Assembly: GCA_016296885.1 (NCBI GenBank)
Contig: JAEDHT010000016.1
Span: 1 to 38,768 of the forward strand
Source: Clostridiaceae bacterium
GTDB lineage: Bacteria; Bacillota; Clostridia; Oscillospirales; Acutalibacteraceae
Length of the DNA: 38,768 nt
Direction: 5' to 3'
Numbering within the stretch: position 1 is the stretch's first letter; the number at the start of each line of letters is the position of its first letter. The notes under the pieces were generated by a model. It had not been told where the DNA came from. It worked only from the letters and a program-made list of their open reading frames with translations, and did not search any database. The position numbers and the translations under genes were made by a program. Below, in pieces: positions 17,380-25,487 of this stretch.

Positions 17380-18603
17380 TTATACTTTAAGATATTTCAA
17401 TAGTTCGTTCATATCCGGAGCAATATTGAGAGGCTCGCCTGCTGCCTTGATAGCATTTGCAACGTCTTTAAGTCCGTTACCTGTTACCACAGAGCATACT
17501 GTGGCATCGCTCAGAATCAAGCCATCTCTTACAGCCTTTCTCACGCCTGCTGTGCCTGTGGAGCCTGCCGGCTCGCCAAACACACCGCAGGTTCTGCCTA
17601 CTAAACGCATTGCATCAAGAATTTCTTCATCGGTTACGTTTACAACGATACCGTTTGATTCTCTTATAGCGGCAAGAGCCTTATCAGCATTTCTTGGAAC
17701 GCCCACAGCGATACTATCTGCGATTGTGTTCTCTTCCATATGCTCAAGTGGCTTATTCTCAGCAAAAGCCTTATTAATAGGATAACATCCGGTGGATTGT
17801 ACACTGATAAGTCTTGGGAGCTTATCTATAGCACCGATAGCATAAAGATCTTTAAATCCTTTCCATGCGCCTGCGATTGTGCAACCATCGCCAACAGATA
17901 TAGCCACGTAATCAGGCATTTTGAAATCAAACTGCTCAGCAATTTCGAGTGAAACTGTCTTTTTTCCTTCCATAAGATATGGGTTGATAGCTGCGTTGCG
18001 ATTATACCAACCCCACTTATCAATAGCCTCAGCTGATAGACGGAAAGTATCCTCATAAGAACCTTTAACAGTGATAACATTTGCACCAAATATCATCAGC
18101 TGTGCCACCTTTCCCTTAGGAGCTCGATCAGGCACAAAGATATATGTTTTAAAGCCTGCTGCTGCACTGTTTCCTGCAAGTGATGATGCTGCATTACCTG
18201 TGGATGAGCAAGCTATTGTGTCTACTCCTGCTTCTGCTGCCTTCACAACTGCCATTGATGATGCTCTGTCCTTAAGGCTGGCTGTTGGGTTGATACCATC
18301 GTCTTTGATCCATAGATTTTTTAGACCGATAGCCTCTGCCAATCTGTCTGCCTTATACATTGGTGACCAGCCCACTCTTAGCTTCTTCACTTTAGCCTCA
18401 CCCGTTACCGGCAAAAGCTCCTCATATCTCCACATAGAAAGCTCACGCTGTGCAAGCTTTTCCTTAGAGAAGGTTTTCTTTATATAATTGTAATCATACT
18501 TAATATCTAGCAAACCACCGCACTTTTTACAGGTGGTGATATTTGGCAATGCTTCATGCTCAGCACCGCATTTTATGCAAACTGCTGAAATTACATTTTT
18601 CAT
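17380..18603 (-). CDS. Threonine-synthase-like PLP enzyme of the purine cluster
   Basis: This fold-type-II PLP enzyme has an N-terminal zinc ribbon, CIKCG ... CKKCGG, typical of ThrC of the archaeal/Bacillus type. The Schiff-base lysine is in NPTASLKDRASS, the phosphate/substrate loop is CSSTGNAASSLAG, and a C-terminal VVTGNGLKD follows. The frame extends to 18654, but GGAGAG seven bases before the ATG at 18601-18603 sets the start (407 residues). No threonine-pathway genes are nearby. It lies between another PLP lyase and ssnA, so it may act on 2,3-diaminopropionate or a related amino acid from purine carbon instead of O-phosphohomoserine (inference). True threonine synthase remains possible. 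Expression must pass an upstream hairpin. Confidence 0.8.
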   Translation of the reverse strand: MKNVISAVCIKCGAEHEALPNITTCKKCGGLLDIKYDYNYIKKTFSKEKLAQRELSMWRYEELLPVTGEAKVKKLRVGWSPMYKADRLAEAIGLKNLWIKDDGINPTASLKDRASSMAVVKAAEAGVDTIACSSTGNAASSLAGNSAAAGFKTYIFVPDRAPKGKVAQLMIFGANVITVKGSYEDTFRLSAEAIDKWGWYNRNAAINPYLMEGKKTVSLEIAEQFDFKMPDYVAISVGDGCTIAGAWKGFKDLYAIGAIDKLPRLISVQSTGCYPINKAFAENKPLEHMEENTIADSIAVGVPRNADKALAAIRESNGIVVNVTDEEILDAMRLVGRTCGVFGEPAGSTGTAGVRKAVRDGLILSDATVCSVVTGNGLKDVANAIKAAGEPLNIAPDMNELLKYLKV

Positions 18604-18642
18604 CGTTAATCTCTCCAAACTATATTGAAATAAAAAAGAAAA

Positions 18643-18669
18643 TCCTGCCCGCAAAGCTTGCAGGCAGGA
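18643..18669 (-). terminator. Internal terminator-like hairpin between the two PLP genes
   Basis: Arms 18643-18654 and 18658-18669 pair at 11 of 12 positions with a three-base loop. On the minus strand the stem is followed by TTTTCTTTTTTA. The gap to the next start is too short for a separate promoter, so it probably lets only part of the transcription through. Confidence 0.7.
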
Positions 18670-18687
18670 CTTATTTTACCTTAGTAA

Positions 18688-20166
18688 TTAAAGATTCTTA
18701 AGTAAGCCTGTGCGTTCATTGAATTCATTGATAAGAGCATCAATTTCAGGAGCTTGCTTATGAACAGAACCCCAAGTCTTATCAAAGTCATACCAGAGGT
18801 CATTAAGTTCTTCAACATCTCTGCCCTGCTGCTCAACCCAAGTGTAATACTTGAGATTGTGAATTCTCTTACGTGTAGCATAGGTGAGTTCTTCCATATT
18901 GTCAGTTCTAATGCCCTGCAAATGGAGATTAAAGTCGATAGCAGCCATCTTATCGGTGTATTCACCGTCAGCTTCTTTGAGCTCTCTAACTCTTGATGTG
19001 TACATTTCAGCGCTATCTGTAAGAACTGTTGCAATAACATCGTTTTCTGTGAGCTCAAGATACTTAGCCATCTTGATTGTGCTGATCATGTTTGCAATAC
19101 CGGAGATACCAAACAATGCAAGATTCTCGATTGTCTCAACGTCTACGCCGCACTCTTTTGCAAGATACTCACGGCCCTTAGGCTCGTTGAAGAGTCTAAG
19201 AAGCTTCTGGCTATCTTCGTCATCAATTGCAAATATCATATCAGTATTCTTAACATTGTGAATCCATGGAATATGCTTGTCACCGATACCTTCGATTCTA
19301 TGGCCACCAAAACCGTTATTGAGAAGTGTTGGACACTGAAGTGCTTCACCAACACCAATCTTGATGTGTGGGAATTTTTCTTTTAGGTAGTCACCGCTAG
19401 CTGTTGTGCCTGCGCTACCGGATGTGAAGCAAGCACCTGCAAAGTTGAGTTTTCTGTCGCCTGCGAAATCATTGAATGCTTCTTCAATAGCATGGCCTGT
19501 AACTTCATAGTGCCACAAGTGGTTACCCATCTCGTCAAACTGGTTGAAGATCATGCAATCCTCACGAGTTCTGCGGAGTTCCCATGTTTTATCGAAGATT
19601 TCTTTAACGTTACTCTCGCATCCCGGTGTTGCGATAACCTCACCGGCAATCTTTGAAAGCCATTCAAAGCGCTCACGGCTCATATCTGCAGGAAGAATTG
19701 CGATAGAGTGGCATGAAAGAAGCTTGGAGTTAAATGCACCACCTCTGCAGTAGTTACCGGTTGATGGCCAAACAGCTCTATGATAGTCAGAGTCAAACTG
19801 ACCTGTTACAAGTCTTGGCACAAGACATCCATAAGATGCGCCAACCTTGTGGCAACCTGTTGGGAAATATTTTCCTACCATGCAAAGAATCTTTGCGTCT
19901 ACACCTGTGAGTGACTTAGGAAGGACTATGTAATTTGGCTTACCAAACTGTCCGCCGGAATCTTTACGTTCGTTTTTCCATGTAATTCTGAAAAGGTTGA
20001 GTGGGTTTACATCCCAAAGACCTACATTTTTGAGGCTCTCACGGATTTTTTCAGGAATCTTGTTAGGATCCTTCATTTGCTCAAAAGTTGGGATGATAAT
20101 GTTGTGTTCTCTGGCTCTTCTAATATTATTTTCGAGAGCCTGCTCGTTTTTGCGAAGGTCTATCAT
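18688..20166 (-). CDS. Fold-type-II PLP-dependent lyase-like enzyme, unassigned
   Basis: This 492-residue protein is longer than ordinary cysteine synthases. The likely PLP lysine is Lys107 in TGCHKVGASYG. A substrate loop reads STGNYCRGGAF, followed by MSRERFEWLSKIAGEVIAT. A glycine-rich phosphate loop, CFTSGSAGTTASGDYL, lies mid-protein. The GN-x-x-RG pattern and the S-x-x-ER helix recall 2,3-diaminopropionate ammonia-lyase (YgeX), but the protein is not a plain YgeX because of its length, its extra N-terminal 70 residues and its different glycine loop. It is the first gene of the left arm. AAGGAG precedes the ATG by nine bases. A role in releasing ammonia and pyruvate from purine-derived diaminopropionate is inferred from context. 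Confidence 0.72.
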   Translation of the reverse strand: MIDLRKNEQALENNIRRAREHNIIIPTFEQMKDPNKIPEKIRESLKNVGLWDVNPLNLFRITWKNERKDSGGQFGKPNYIVLPKSLTGVDAKILCMVGKYFPTGCHKVGASYGCLVPRLVTGQFDSDYHRAVWPSTGNYCRGGAFNSKLLSCHSIAILPADMSRERFEWLSKIAGEVIATPGCESNVKEIFDKTWELRRTREDCMIFNQFDEMGNHLWHYEVTGHAIEEAFNDFAGDRKLNFAGACFTSGSAGTTASGDYLKEKFPHIKIGVGEALQCPTLLNNGFGGHRIEGIGDKHIPWIHNVKNTDMIFAIDDEDSQKLLRLFNEPKGREYLAKECGVDVETIENLALFGISGIANMISTIKMAKYLELTENDVIATVLTDSAEMYTSRVRELKEADGEYTDKMAAIDFNLHLQGIRTDNMEELTYATRKRIHNLKYYTWVEQQGRDVEELNDLWYDFDKTWGSVHKQAPEIDALINEFNERTGLLKNL

Positions 20167-20255
20167 TGCTATCTTCTCCTTTTTATAATAAATGTTTGTT
20201 AAATAAGCTTAATTGTGTAAAAATTGACCGAATTTTCCTTTTCGAACAAGTCAAC

Positions 20256-20283
20256 TTATATTCACAAGTACGATTTTATCAAA
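20256..20283 (-). promoter_or_regulatory. Promoter of the PLP/ssnA/ygfK arm
   Basis: On the minus strand, TTGATA (20278-20283), a 16-base spacer and TATAAG (20256-20261) resemble a sigma-A promoter. The start codon is about 90 bases further on, leaving a leader with room for regulation. Confidence 0.6.
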
Positions 20284-20341
20284 AAAAATGCTTTTTGTAA
20301 ATAGTTACAGAAAAAAATTATAAAAAAAAGAATATTTTCTA

Positions 20342-20372
20342 TTGATTTGTGACTAATTTGTGGTATTATAAT
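20342..20372 (+). promoter_or_regulatory. Promoter of the ygeY/ygeW/carbamate kinase/guaD arm
   Basis: TTGATT at 20342-20347 is followed by overlapping -10 candidates, TATTAT (20364-20369, 16-base spacer) and TATAAT (20367-20372, 19-base spacer). It points away from the left-arm promoter, with only about 60 bases between the two -35 boxes, so one regulator could control both arms. Confidence 0.6.
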
Positions 20373-20425
20373 ATCGTGAATTTGCGTGTGCAAAATAACA
20401 AATAAAAATTTGGAGGTAAAGGATT

Positions 20426-21742
20426 ATGGATTTTGAAGCTATTAAGAGAGCTGCAGAAGGTTACAGAGAAGATATGACTAAATTTCTACGTGACCTTATA
20501 GCTATCCCTTCAGAAAGCTGTGAAGAGGAAGGCGTTATCAAGAGAACTATCGAAGAGATGGAGAAGTTAGGCTTTGATAAAGCTGAGATCGACCCGGAAG
20601 GCAACGCATTGGGCTGGATGGGCCACGGAGAGAAGATTATCGCATTTGATGGCCACATAGATACAGTTGGTATCGGTAATATTAACAACTGGGAATTTGA
20701 CCCATACAAGGGTTTTGAAACAGAAGATATAATCGCAGGTAGAGGCGGTTCTGACCAAGAGGGCGGCGTTGTTTCTGCTGTATATGGTGCAAAAATTATG
20801 AAAGACTTAGGTCTTATCCCTGACGATGTTACAGTTTTAGTAGCTGCAACAGTTCAAGAGGAAGACTGTGACGGTCTTTGCTGGCAGTACATACATTTAG
20901 AAGATGGTATCACACCTGAGTTTGTAGTTTCTACAGAGCCCACAGACGGCGGTATCTACAGAGGTCATAGAGGCCGTATGGAAATCCGTGTAGATGTAAA
21001 GGGTATTTCCTGCCACGGTTCAGCTCCTGAGAGAGGCGAAAACGCTATCTACAAGATGGCTGATATACTCAAGGATGTTGAAGCTCTCAACGAGAACGAT
21101 GCAGAAGACAGCACAGAGATCAAAGGTCTTGTAAAGATGCTCGATCCTAAATACAACACAGAGTGGGAAGATGCTCGTTTCTTAGGTAGAGGTACTGTTA
21201 CCACATCTCAGATTTTCTACACATCACCATCTCGTTGCGCTGTTGCAGACTCATGTGCTATTTCACTTGACCGTCGTATGACAGCCGGTGAAACATGGGA
21301 AAGCTGTCTGGACGAAATTCGTGCACTTCCATCTGTTAAGAAGCATGGCGCTGTAGTTTCTATGTATAAGTATGATCGTCCTGCATGGACCGGTCTTAAG
21401 TATGAAACAGAGTGCTACTTCCCAACATGGATCAACAAAGAGAGTGCTCCACACGTTCAGGCTCTCTATGAAGCACACAAAGGCTTGTATGGCGAAAACA
21501 GACTCTGGGTTGACGACACAGCAAAGGCAAAGCGTGAAGGCAGACCACTTATCGACAAATGGACCTTCTCTACAAACGGTGTTTCTATACAGGGACGTTA
21601 TGGTATTCCATGCGTTGGCTTTGGCCCTGGCGCAGAATCACAGGCTCACGCTCCAAACGAAATCACATGGAAAGAAGACCTTGTGAGATGTGCAGCAGTA
21701 TATGCAGCTGTTCCAATGCTCTACAAAGGCAACAAACAATAA
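20426..21742 (+). CDS. ygeY: YgeY-type M20 metallohydrolase, purine degradation
   Basis: This 438-residue M20/ArgE-type zinc hydrolase is of the YgeY family, long annotated as selenium-metabolism hydrolase. The metal site begins with IAFDGHIDTVG and GRGGSDQEGG. The catalytic Glu region is VQEEDCDGL, and a C-terminal histidine is present near GAESQAHAPNE. In the anaerobic purine cluster it is thought to hydrolyse an amide or ureido bond in an opened-ring intermediate; the substrate is inferred. GGAGG nine bases upstream gives strong initiation. Codon use is richer in C-ending codons than most genes here, which suggests high expression. It leads the right arm, 53 bases before ygeW. Confidence 0.92.
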   Translation: MDFEAIKRAAEGYREDMTKFLRDLIAIPSESCEEEGVIKRTIEEMEKLGFDKAEIDPEGNALGWMGHGEKIIAFDGHIDTVGIGNINNWEFDPYKGFETEDIIAGRGGSDQEGGVVSAVYGAKIMKDLGLIPDDVTVLVAATVQEEDCDGLCWQYIHLEDGITPEFVVSTEPTDGGIYRGHRGRMEIRVDVKGISCHGSAPERGENAIYKMADILKDVEALNENDAEDSTEIKGLVKMLDPKYNTEWEDARFLGRGTVTTSQIFYTSPSRCAVADSCAISLDRRMTAGETWESCLDEIRALPSVKKHGAVVSMYKYDRPAWTGLKYETECYFPTWINKESAPHVQALYEAHKGLYGENRLWVDDTAKAKREGRPLIDKWTFSTNGVSIQGRYGIPCVGFGPGAESQAHAPNEITWKEDLVRCAAVYAAVPMLYKGNKQ

Positions 21743-21795
21743 TTGAAAATAAAGCATTATTTAGATTAAGGAAACTAGAAAGGATATTATATACA

Positions 21796-22995
21796 ATGTG
21801 CTTACAAGATTTCATTGATAGACTTAATAAATTAAATTTCAAAGATATGTATAACAACGACTTTTTCCTCACATGGGAAAAGACAGACGACGAGCTGGAA
21901 GCTGTATTTACAGTAGCAGATGCTCTCAGATACATGAGAGAGAATAATATCTCCACAAAAATCTTCGAGAGCGGACTTGGCATCTCTCTCTTCAGAGATA
22001 ACTCCACTCGTACACGTTTTAGCTTTGCATCAGCTTGTAACCTCTTAGGCTTAGAGGTTCAGGATCTTGATGAGGGCAAGTCACAGATCGCTCACGGCGA
22101 AACTGTTAGAGAAACTGCTAACATGATTAGCTTCATGGCTGATGTAATCGGTATCAGAGATGATATGTATATCGGCAAGGGCAACAAATATATGCATGAT
22201 GTATCTGAAGCTGTAGAGCAAGGCAACAAGGATGGCGTTCTTGAGCAACGTCCTACTCTTGTAAACCTTCAGTGCGATATTGACCACCCAACACAGTGTA
22301 TGGCTGATATGCTTCACCTCATTCACTACTTTGGTGGCAAAGAGAACCTCAAGGGCAAGAAGGTTGCTATGACATGGGCATATTCCCCATCTTACGGCAA
22401 GCCATTGTCAGTTCCACAGGGCGTAGTTGGTCTCTTCACAAGAATGGGCATGGACGTTGTTCTTGCACATCCGGAAGGATACGACATTATGCCGGAGGTT
22501 GAAGAAGTTGGTAAGAAGAATGCTGAAATCGGTGGCGGTAGCTTCACAAAAGTAAACAGCATGGCAGAGGCATTTAAGGATGCTGATATCGTTTATCCAA
22601 AGAGCTGGGCTCCTTTTGCAGCAATGGAAAAGAGAACAGACCTCTATGGCAAGGGTGATTTAGAGGGCATTAAGGCTCTTGAGAAAGAGCTTCTCGCTCA
22701 GAACGCACAGCATATGGATTGGGAGTGCACAGAAGAGCTCATGGCTACAACAAAAGATGGCAAGGCTCTCTATCTCCACTGCTTACCGGCAGATATCACA
22801 GATGTAAGCTGTGAGCGTGGCGAGGTAGCAGCAAGCGTGTTTGATCGTTACAGAGATCCTCTCTATAAGGAAGCTAGCTACAAGCCATATATCATCGCTG
22901 CTATGATATTCCTTGCAAAATGCAAGAATCCTCAGGAAACACTTAAAAAGCTTGCTGAGAGAAACACTGAAAGACACTTTAATTTAGAGAAATAA
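21796..22995 (+). CDS. ygeW: YgeW-type knotted carbamoyltransferase
   Basis: This 399-residue enzyme is of the aspartate/ornithine carbamoyltransferase superfamily. The carbamoyl-phosphate motif is RDNSTRTRFSF, the second binding region is DHPTQCMADMLHL, and the late signature is LYLHCLP. Length and SYGKPLSVPQG resemble YgeW, whose proline-rich loop marks the knotted clade. In the purine pathway it should run backwards, taking carbamoyl groups from a ureido compound to phosphate and so yielding carbamoyl phosphate for the kinase next door. The same frame is open back to 21559 inside ygeY, but the ATG at 21796 with AAGGA upstream fits the family N-terminus. Confidence 0.93.
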   Translation: MCLQDFIDRLNKLNFKDMYNNDFFLTWEKTDDELEAVFTVADALRYMRENNISTKIFESGLGISLFRDNSTRTRFSFASACNLLGLEVQDLDEGKSQIAHGETVRETANMISFMADVIGIRDDMYIGKGNKYMHDVSEAVEQGNKDGVLEQRPTLVNLQCDIDHPTQCMADMLHLIHYFGGKENLKGKKVAMTWAYSPSYGKPLSVPQGVVGLFTRMGMDVVLAHPEGYDIMPEVEEVGKKNAEIGGGSFTKVNSMAEAFKDADIVYPKSWAPFAAMEKRTDLYGKGDLEGIKALEKELLAQNAQHMDWECTEELMATTKDGKALYLHCLPADITDVSCERGEVAASVFDRYRDPLYKEASYKPYIIAAMIFLAKCKNPQETLKKLAERNTERHFNLEK

Positions 22996-23021
22996 TTTAA
23001 AATAAAATCTCTGAATGATGA

Positions 23022-23053
23022 TCCCACTGTCAGCTGAATAGTTGGCAGTGGGA
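23022..23053 (+). repeat. Stem-loop between ygeW and carbamate kinase
   Basis: Arms 23022-23032 and 23043-23053 form an 11-bp stem with one G-T pair and a 10-base loop (GCTGAATAGT). No T-run follows, so it is not a standard terminator; an mRNA-stabilising or processing element is possible. Confidence 0.6.
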
Positions 23054-23067
23054 CTTCGAGTGAAATG

Positions 23068-23106
23068 AAAAATGAAAAATGAATAGTGATTTCATTTTTG
23101 ATTTTT
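23068..23106 (+). repeat. AT-rich stem-loop made of AAAAATG repeats
   Basis: Two direct copies of AAAAATG (23068-23081) face CATTTTTGATTTTT (23093-23106), pairing at 13 of 14 positions around an 11-base loop. With the preceding stem-loop it fills the gap before the kinase. The look is that of a mobile or dispersed intergenic repeat, though only one copy is in view. Confidence 0.5.
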
Positions 23107-23151
23107 CGGTTCAAAAAACATATTTTATATAAGGAATGGAGAAGAAAAACC

Positions 23152-24087
23152 ATGTCTAAGAGAATTGTTATCGCACTGGGCGGAAACGCACTGGGTGCAT
23201 CATTAAAAGAACAAATGGTTGCTGTAAAAGAGACCTCAAAGGCTATAGCAGATCTTATTGAAGCAGGTCACGAGGTTGTTGTAACACACGGCAATGGTCC
23301 GCAGGTCGGCATGATAAACGAGGCTATGAGTGCATTGCATGATATCAAACCGGAGAAGTTTGGAAATATTCCACTCTCTGTATGCGTTGCTATGAGCCAG
23401 GCATACATAGGCTACGACCTTCAAAATGCTCTCAGAGAAGAGCTCGCTATGAGAAATATAAACAAGCCTGTTTCTACGGTTGTTACACAGGTTGTTGTAG
23501 ATAAGGACGACAAAGGCTTTAAGAACCCTACAAAGCCAATAGGCAGATATCTCTCTGACAAAGAAATCGAAGAGTGCAAAGCAGAGGGAATCCCTGTAAT
23601 GGAGGATGCAGGCAGAGGCTGGAGAAAGGTTGTGGCTTCTCCACATCCAATCGACATAGTAGAAATAGATGCAGTAAAAGCTCTGATTAAAGAGAACAAC
23701 GTAGTAATCACCTGTGGCGGTGGCGGTATCCCTGTAATCAAGGAAGATAAGCACTATAAGGGTGTACCTGCTGTAATCGATAAAGACTTCGCCAGTGCTG
23801 TGCTTGCACAAAAGCTTGGTGCAGACTCTCTCATTATCCTCACAGCTGTAGAAAAGGTTGCTATCAACTTTGGCAAGGAAAATCAACAAAATCTTGATGA
23901 ACTAACAGTATGTGACGCTGAAAAGTATATTGAAGAAGGTCACTTTGCAAAGGGCTCAATGTTGCCAAAGGTACAGGCTGCATTAGAGTTTGTAAAATCC
24001 GGAAATGACAAAACAGCTATAATCACACTTCTCGAAAAGGCTAAGGCTGGCATAGAGGGTCAAACCGGTACAAGAATTAAAAGTTAA
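23152..24087 (+). CDS. arcC: Carbamate kinase
   Basis: This 311-residue amino-acid-kinase-fold enzyme makes ATP from carbamoyl phosphate and ADP, releasing ammonia and carbon dioxide. The N-terminus IVIALGGNALG and the VVTHGNGPQVG loop are diagnostic. EDAGRGWRKVVASPHP and VITCGGGGIPV further match the family. The frame opens at 23086, but the ATG at 23152 with GGAG ten bases upstream gives the usual start. Position after ygeW and before guaD matches yqeA-type copies in purine clusters; no arginine deiminase genes are near. It is the energy-conserving step of the pathway. Confidence 0.95.
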   Translation: MSKRIVIALGGNALGASLKEQMVAVKETSKAIADLIEAGHEVVVTHGNGPQVGMINEAMSALHDIKPEKFGNIPLSVCVAMSQAYIGYDLQNALREELAMRNINKPVSTVVTQVVVDKDDKGFKNPTKPIGRYLSDKEIEECKAEGIPVMEDAGRGWRKVVASPHPIDIVEIDAVKALIKENNVVITCGGGGIPVIKEDKHYKGVPAVIDKDFASAVLAQKLGADSLIILTAVEKVAINFGKENQQNLDELTVCDAEKYIEEGHFAKGSMLPKVQAALEFVKSGNDKTAIITLLEKAKAGIEGQTGTRIKS

Positions 24088-24099
24088 GCGGTGATATAA

Positions 24100-25368
24100 A
24101 TGATTAAATGCCTGAAAGGTAATATATTATTCTCTGAAACTCCTGAAAAACTAACAGTAAAAGCAAATAGCTATCTTGTTATAGAAGATGGGCTTGTTGA
24201 GGGTATATATGATAATTTGCCTGAAAAATATAAAAACTGTGAAGTAACAGACTACGGCGACAAGCTGATAATTCCTGGATTTATGGATGTGCATATTCAC
24301 GCACCGCAATGGCTCAATAAAGGTGTGGGATATAGCGTAGAACTGTTGCCATGGCTTGAAAAATATACATTCCCACTTGAAAGCAAGTTCAAGGACGAGG
24401 ATTTTGCTAAGAAGTATTATGAAGCATTTGTGGATGAGCTTGTTCATTCCGGCACAACTCGTGCCTGCATATTTGCATCAAGACATTACGAGGCAACAAA
24501 GCTTTTGATAAACATTATGCAGAAAAGCGGAATCGGTGGCTATGTAGGCAAGGTAAATATGGATAGAAATTCAAGCCCAGAGCTTCAAGAAACTTATGAA
24601 GATTCTGTGAATGAAACTATCATGCTTGCGGAGGAATTTTCTGATTGTAACAAAAACAACGATCTTGTGAAGCTTATTCTTACACCAAGATTTGTGCCAA
24701 GCACCACATCGGAACTTATGGAAAAACTGGGTGAGATAGCAGAGAAATACAATCTTCCTGTGCAATCCCACCTTGACGAAAACTTAGACGAAGTAGCTTG
24801 GGTTAAGGAGCTTCATCCTGACATACCAAGCTTTGCTGAAGTATACGAACACTTTGGCTTAATGCCAAAAGATCGTACCATTATGGCTCACTGCATACAT
24901 AACAATGATCGTGAGATTGAAATACTTAAAAAGCACAACGTATTGATCGCCCACTGCCCTATCTCAAACTTCAACCTTGCAAGCGGAATTGCGCCAATCA
25001 GACGATATATGAACGAAGGTATGGATATAGGATTGGGATCTGATATTAGCGGTGGACATACTATGTATATGCCAGACTCATGCGTAGCAGCTGTTAGTGC
25101 ATCAAAGATGTATCATGTGGCACACAATGAATATGCCCCTCTCAGCTTTTCTGAAGCCTTTTATCTTATGACAAAGGGTGGCGGAAAATTCTTTGGTAAA
25201 GTGGGTAGCTTTGAAGCCGGATATGAATGTGACGCTCTTGTAATAGACGACACAAATATACCAAAAATAGATAATATGACCCTTGAAGAACGTCTTGAAA
25301 AATATATCTACACTGGTAGCCGTGACAATATTGTTAAGATTTATTGCAGAGGCAATGAGGTAAAATAA
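24100..25368 (+). CDS. guaD: Guanine deaminase
   Basis: This 422-residue amidohydrolase converts guanine to xanthine and ammonia. The metal site starts with PGFMDVHIHAPQW (HxH), and the LLPWLEKYTFPLESKF stretch is typical of guanine deaminase. Further ligands appear in PVQSHLDEN, IMAHCIHNN and LGSDISGG. The ATG lies 12 bases after the kinase stop, with GGTGA as SD. It brings guanine into the pathway as xanthine. A strong terminator follows, so it ends the right arm. Confidence 0.93.
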   Translation: MIKCLKGNILFSETPEKLTVKANSYLVIEDGLVEGIYDNLPEKYKNCEVTDYGDKLIIPGFMDVHIHAPQWLNKGVGYSVELLPWLEKYTFPLESKFKDEDFAKKYYEAFVDELVHSGTTRACIFASRHYEATKLLINIMQKSGIGGYVGKVNMDRNSSPELQETYEDSVNETIMLAEEFSDCNKNNDLVKLILTPRFVPSTTSELMEKLGEIAEKYNLPVQSHLDENLDEVAWVKELHPDIPSFAEVYEHFGLMPKDRTIMAHCIHNNDREIEILKKHNVLIAHCPISNFNLASGIAPIRRYMNEGMDIGLGSDISGGHTMYMPDSCVAAVSASKMYHVAHNEYAPLSFSEAFYLMTKGGGKFFGKVGSFEAGYECDALVIDDTNIPKIDNMTLEERLEKYIYTGSRDNIVKIYCRGNEVK

Positions 25369-25384
25369 TTAATTTTTGAAAACA

Positions 25385-25417
25385 CAGTCGGTGATTTAGT
25401 AATCATCGACTGTTTTT
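25385..25417 (+). terminator. Terminator after guaD
   Basis: Arms 25385-25395 and 25402-25412 form an 11-bp stem with one G-T pair and a six-base loop, followed directly by TTTTT at 25413-25417. It separates guaD from the DUF3343/desulfurase pair. Confidence 0.92.
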
Positions 25418-25487
25418 ATATATTATCTTTTGTAACAAAATAACCACATTTTTTCATATTATGTTAGAAAATGTGAGGTGATAATAT

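Noticed and set aside
17380..18603. Ordinary biosynthetic threonine synthase
   Set aside because: The family match is real, but there is no hom or thrB nearby and the gene is enclosed in the purine arm; kept as an alternative, not as the call.
21559..21795. Open frame running from within ygeY into ygeW, suggesting a longer protein
   Set aside because: It lies out of frame over conserved ygeY sequence. The YgeW family start and an AAGGA SD are at 21796.
23236..23889. 217-codon open frame opposite carbamate kinase
   Set aside because: The composition is shadow-like (rich in Tyr, Cys and Leu), there is no SD, and the plus strand holds a well-conserved enzyme.
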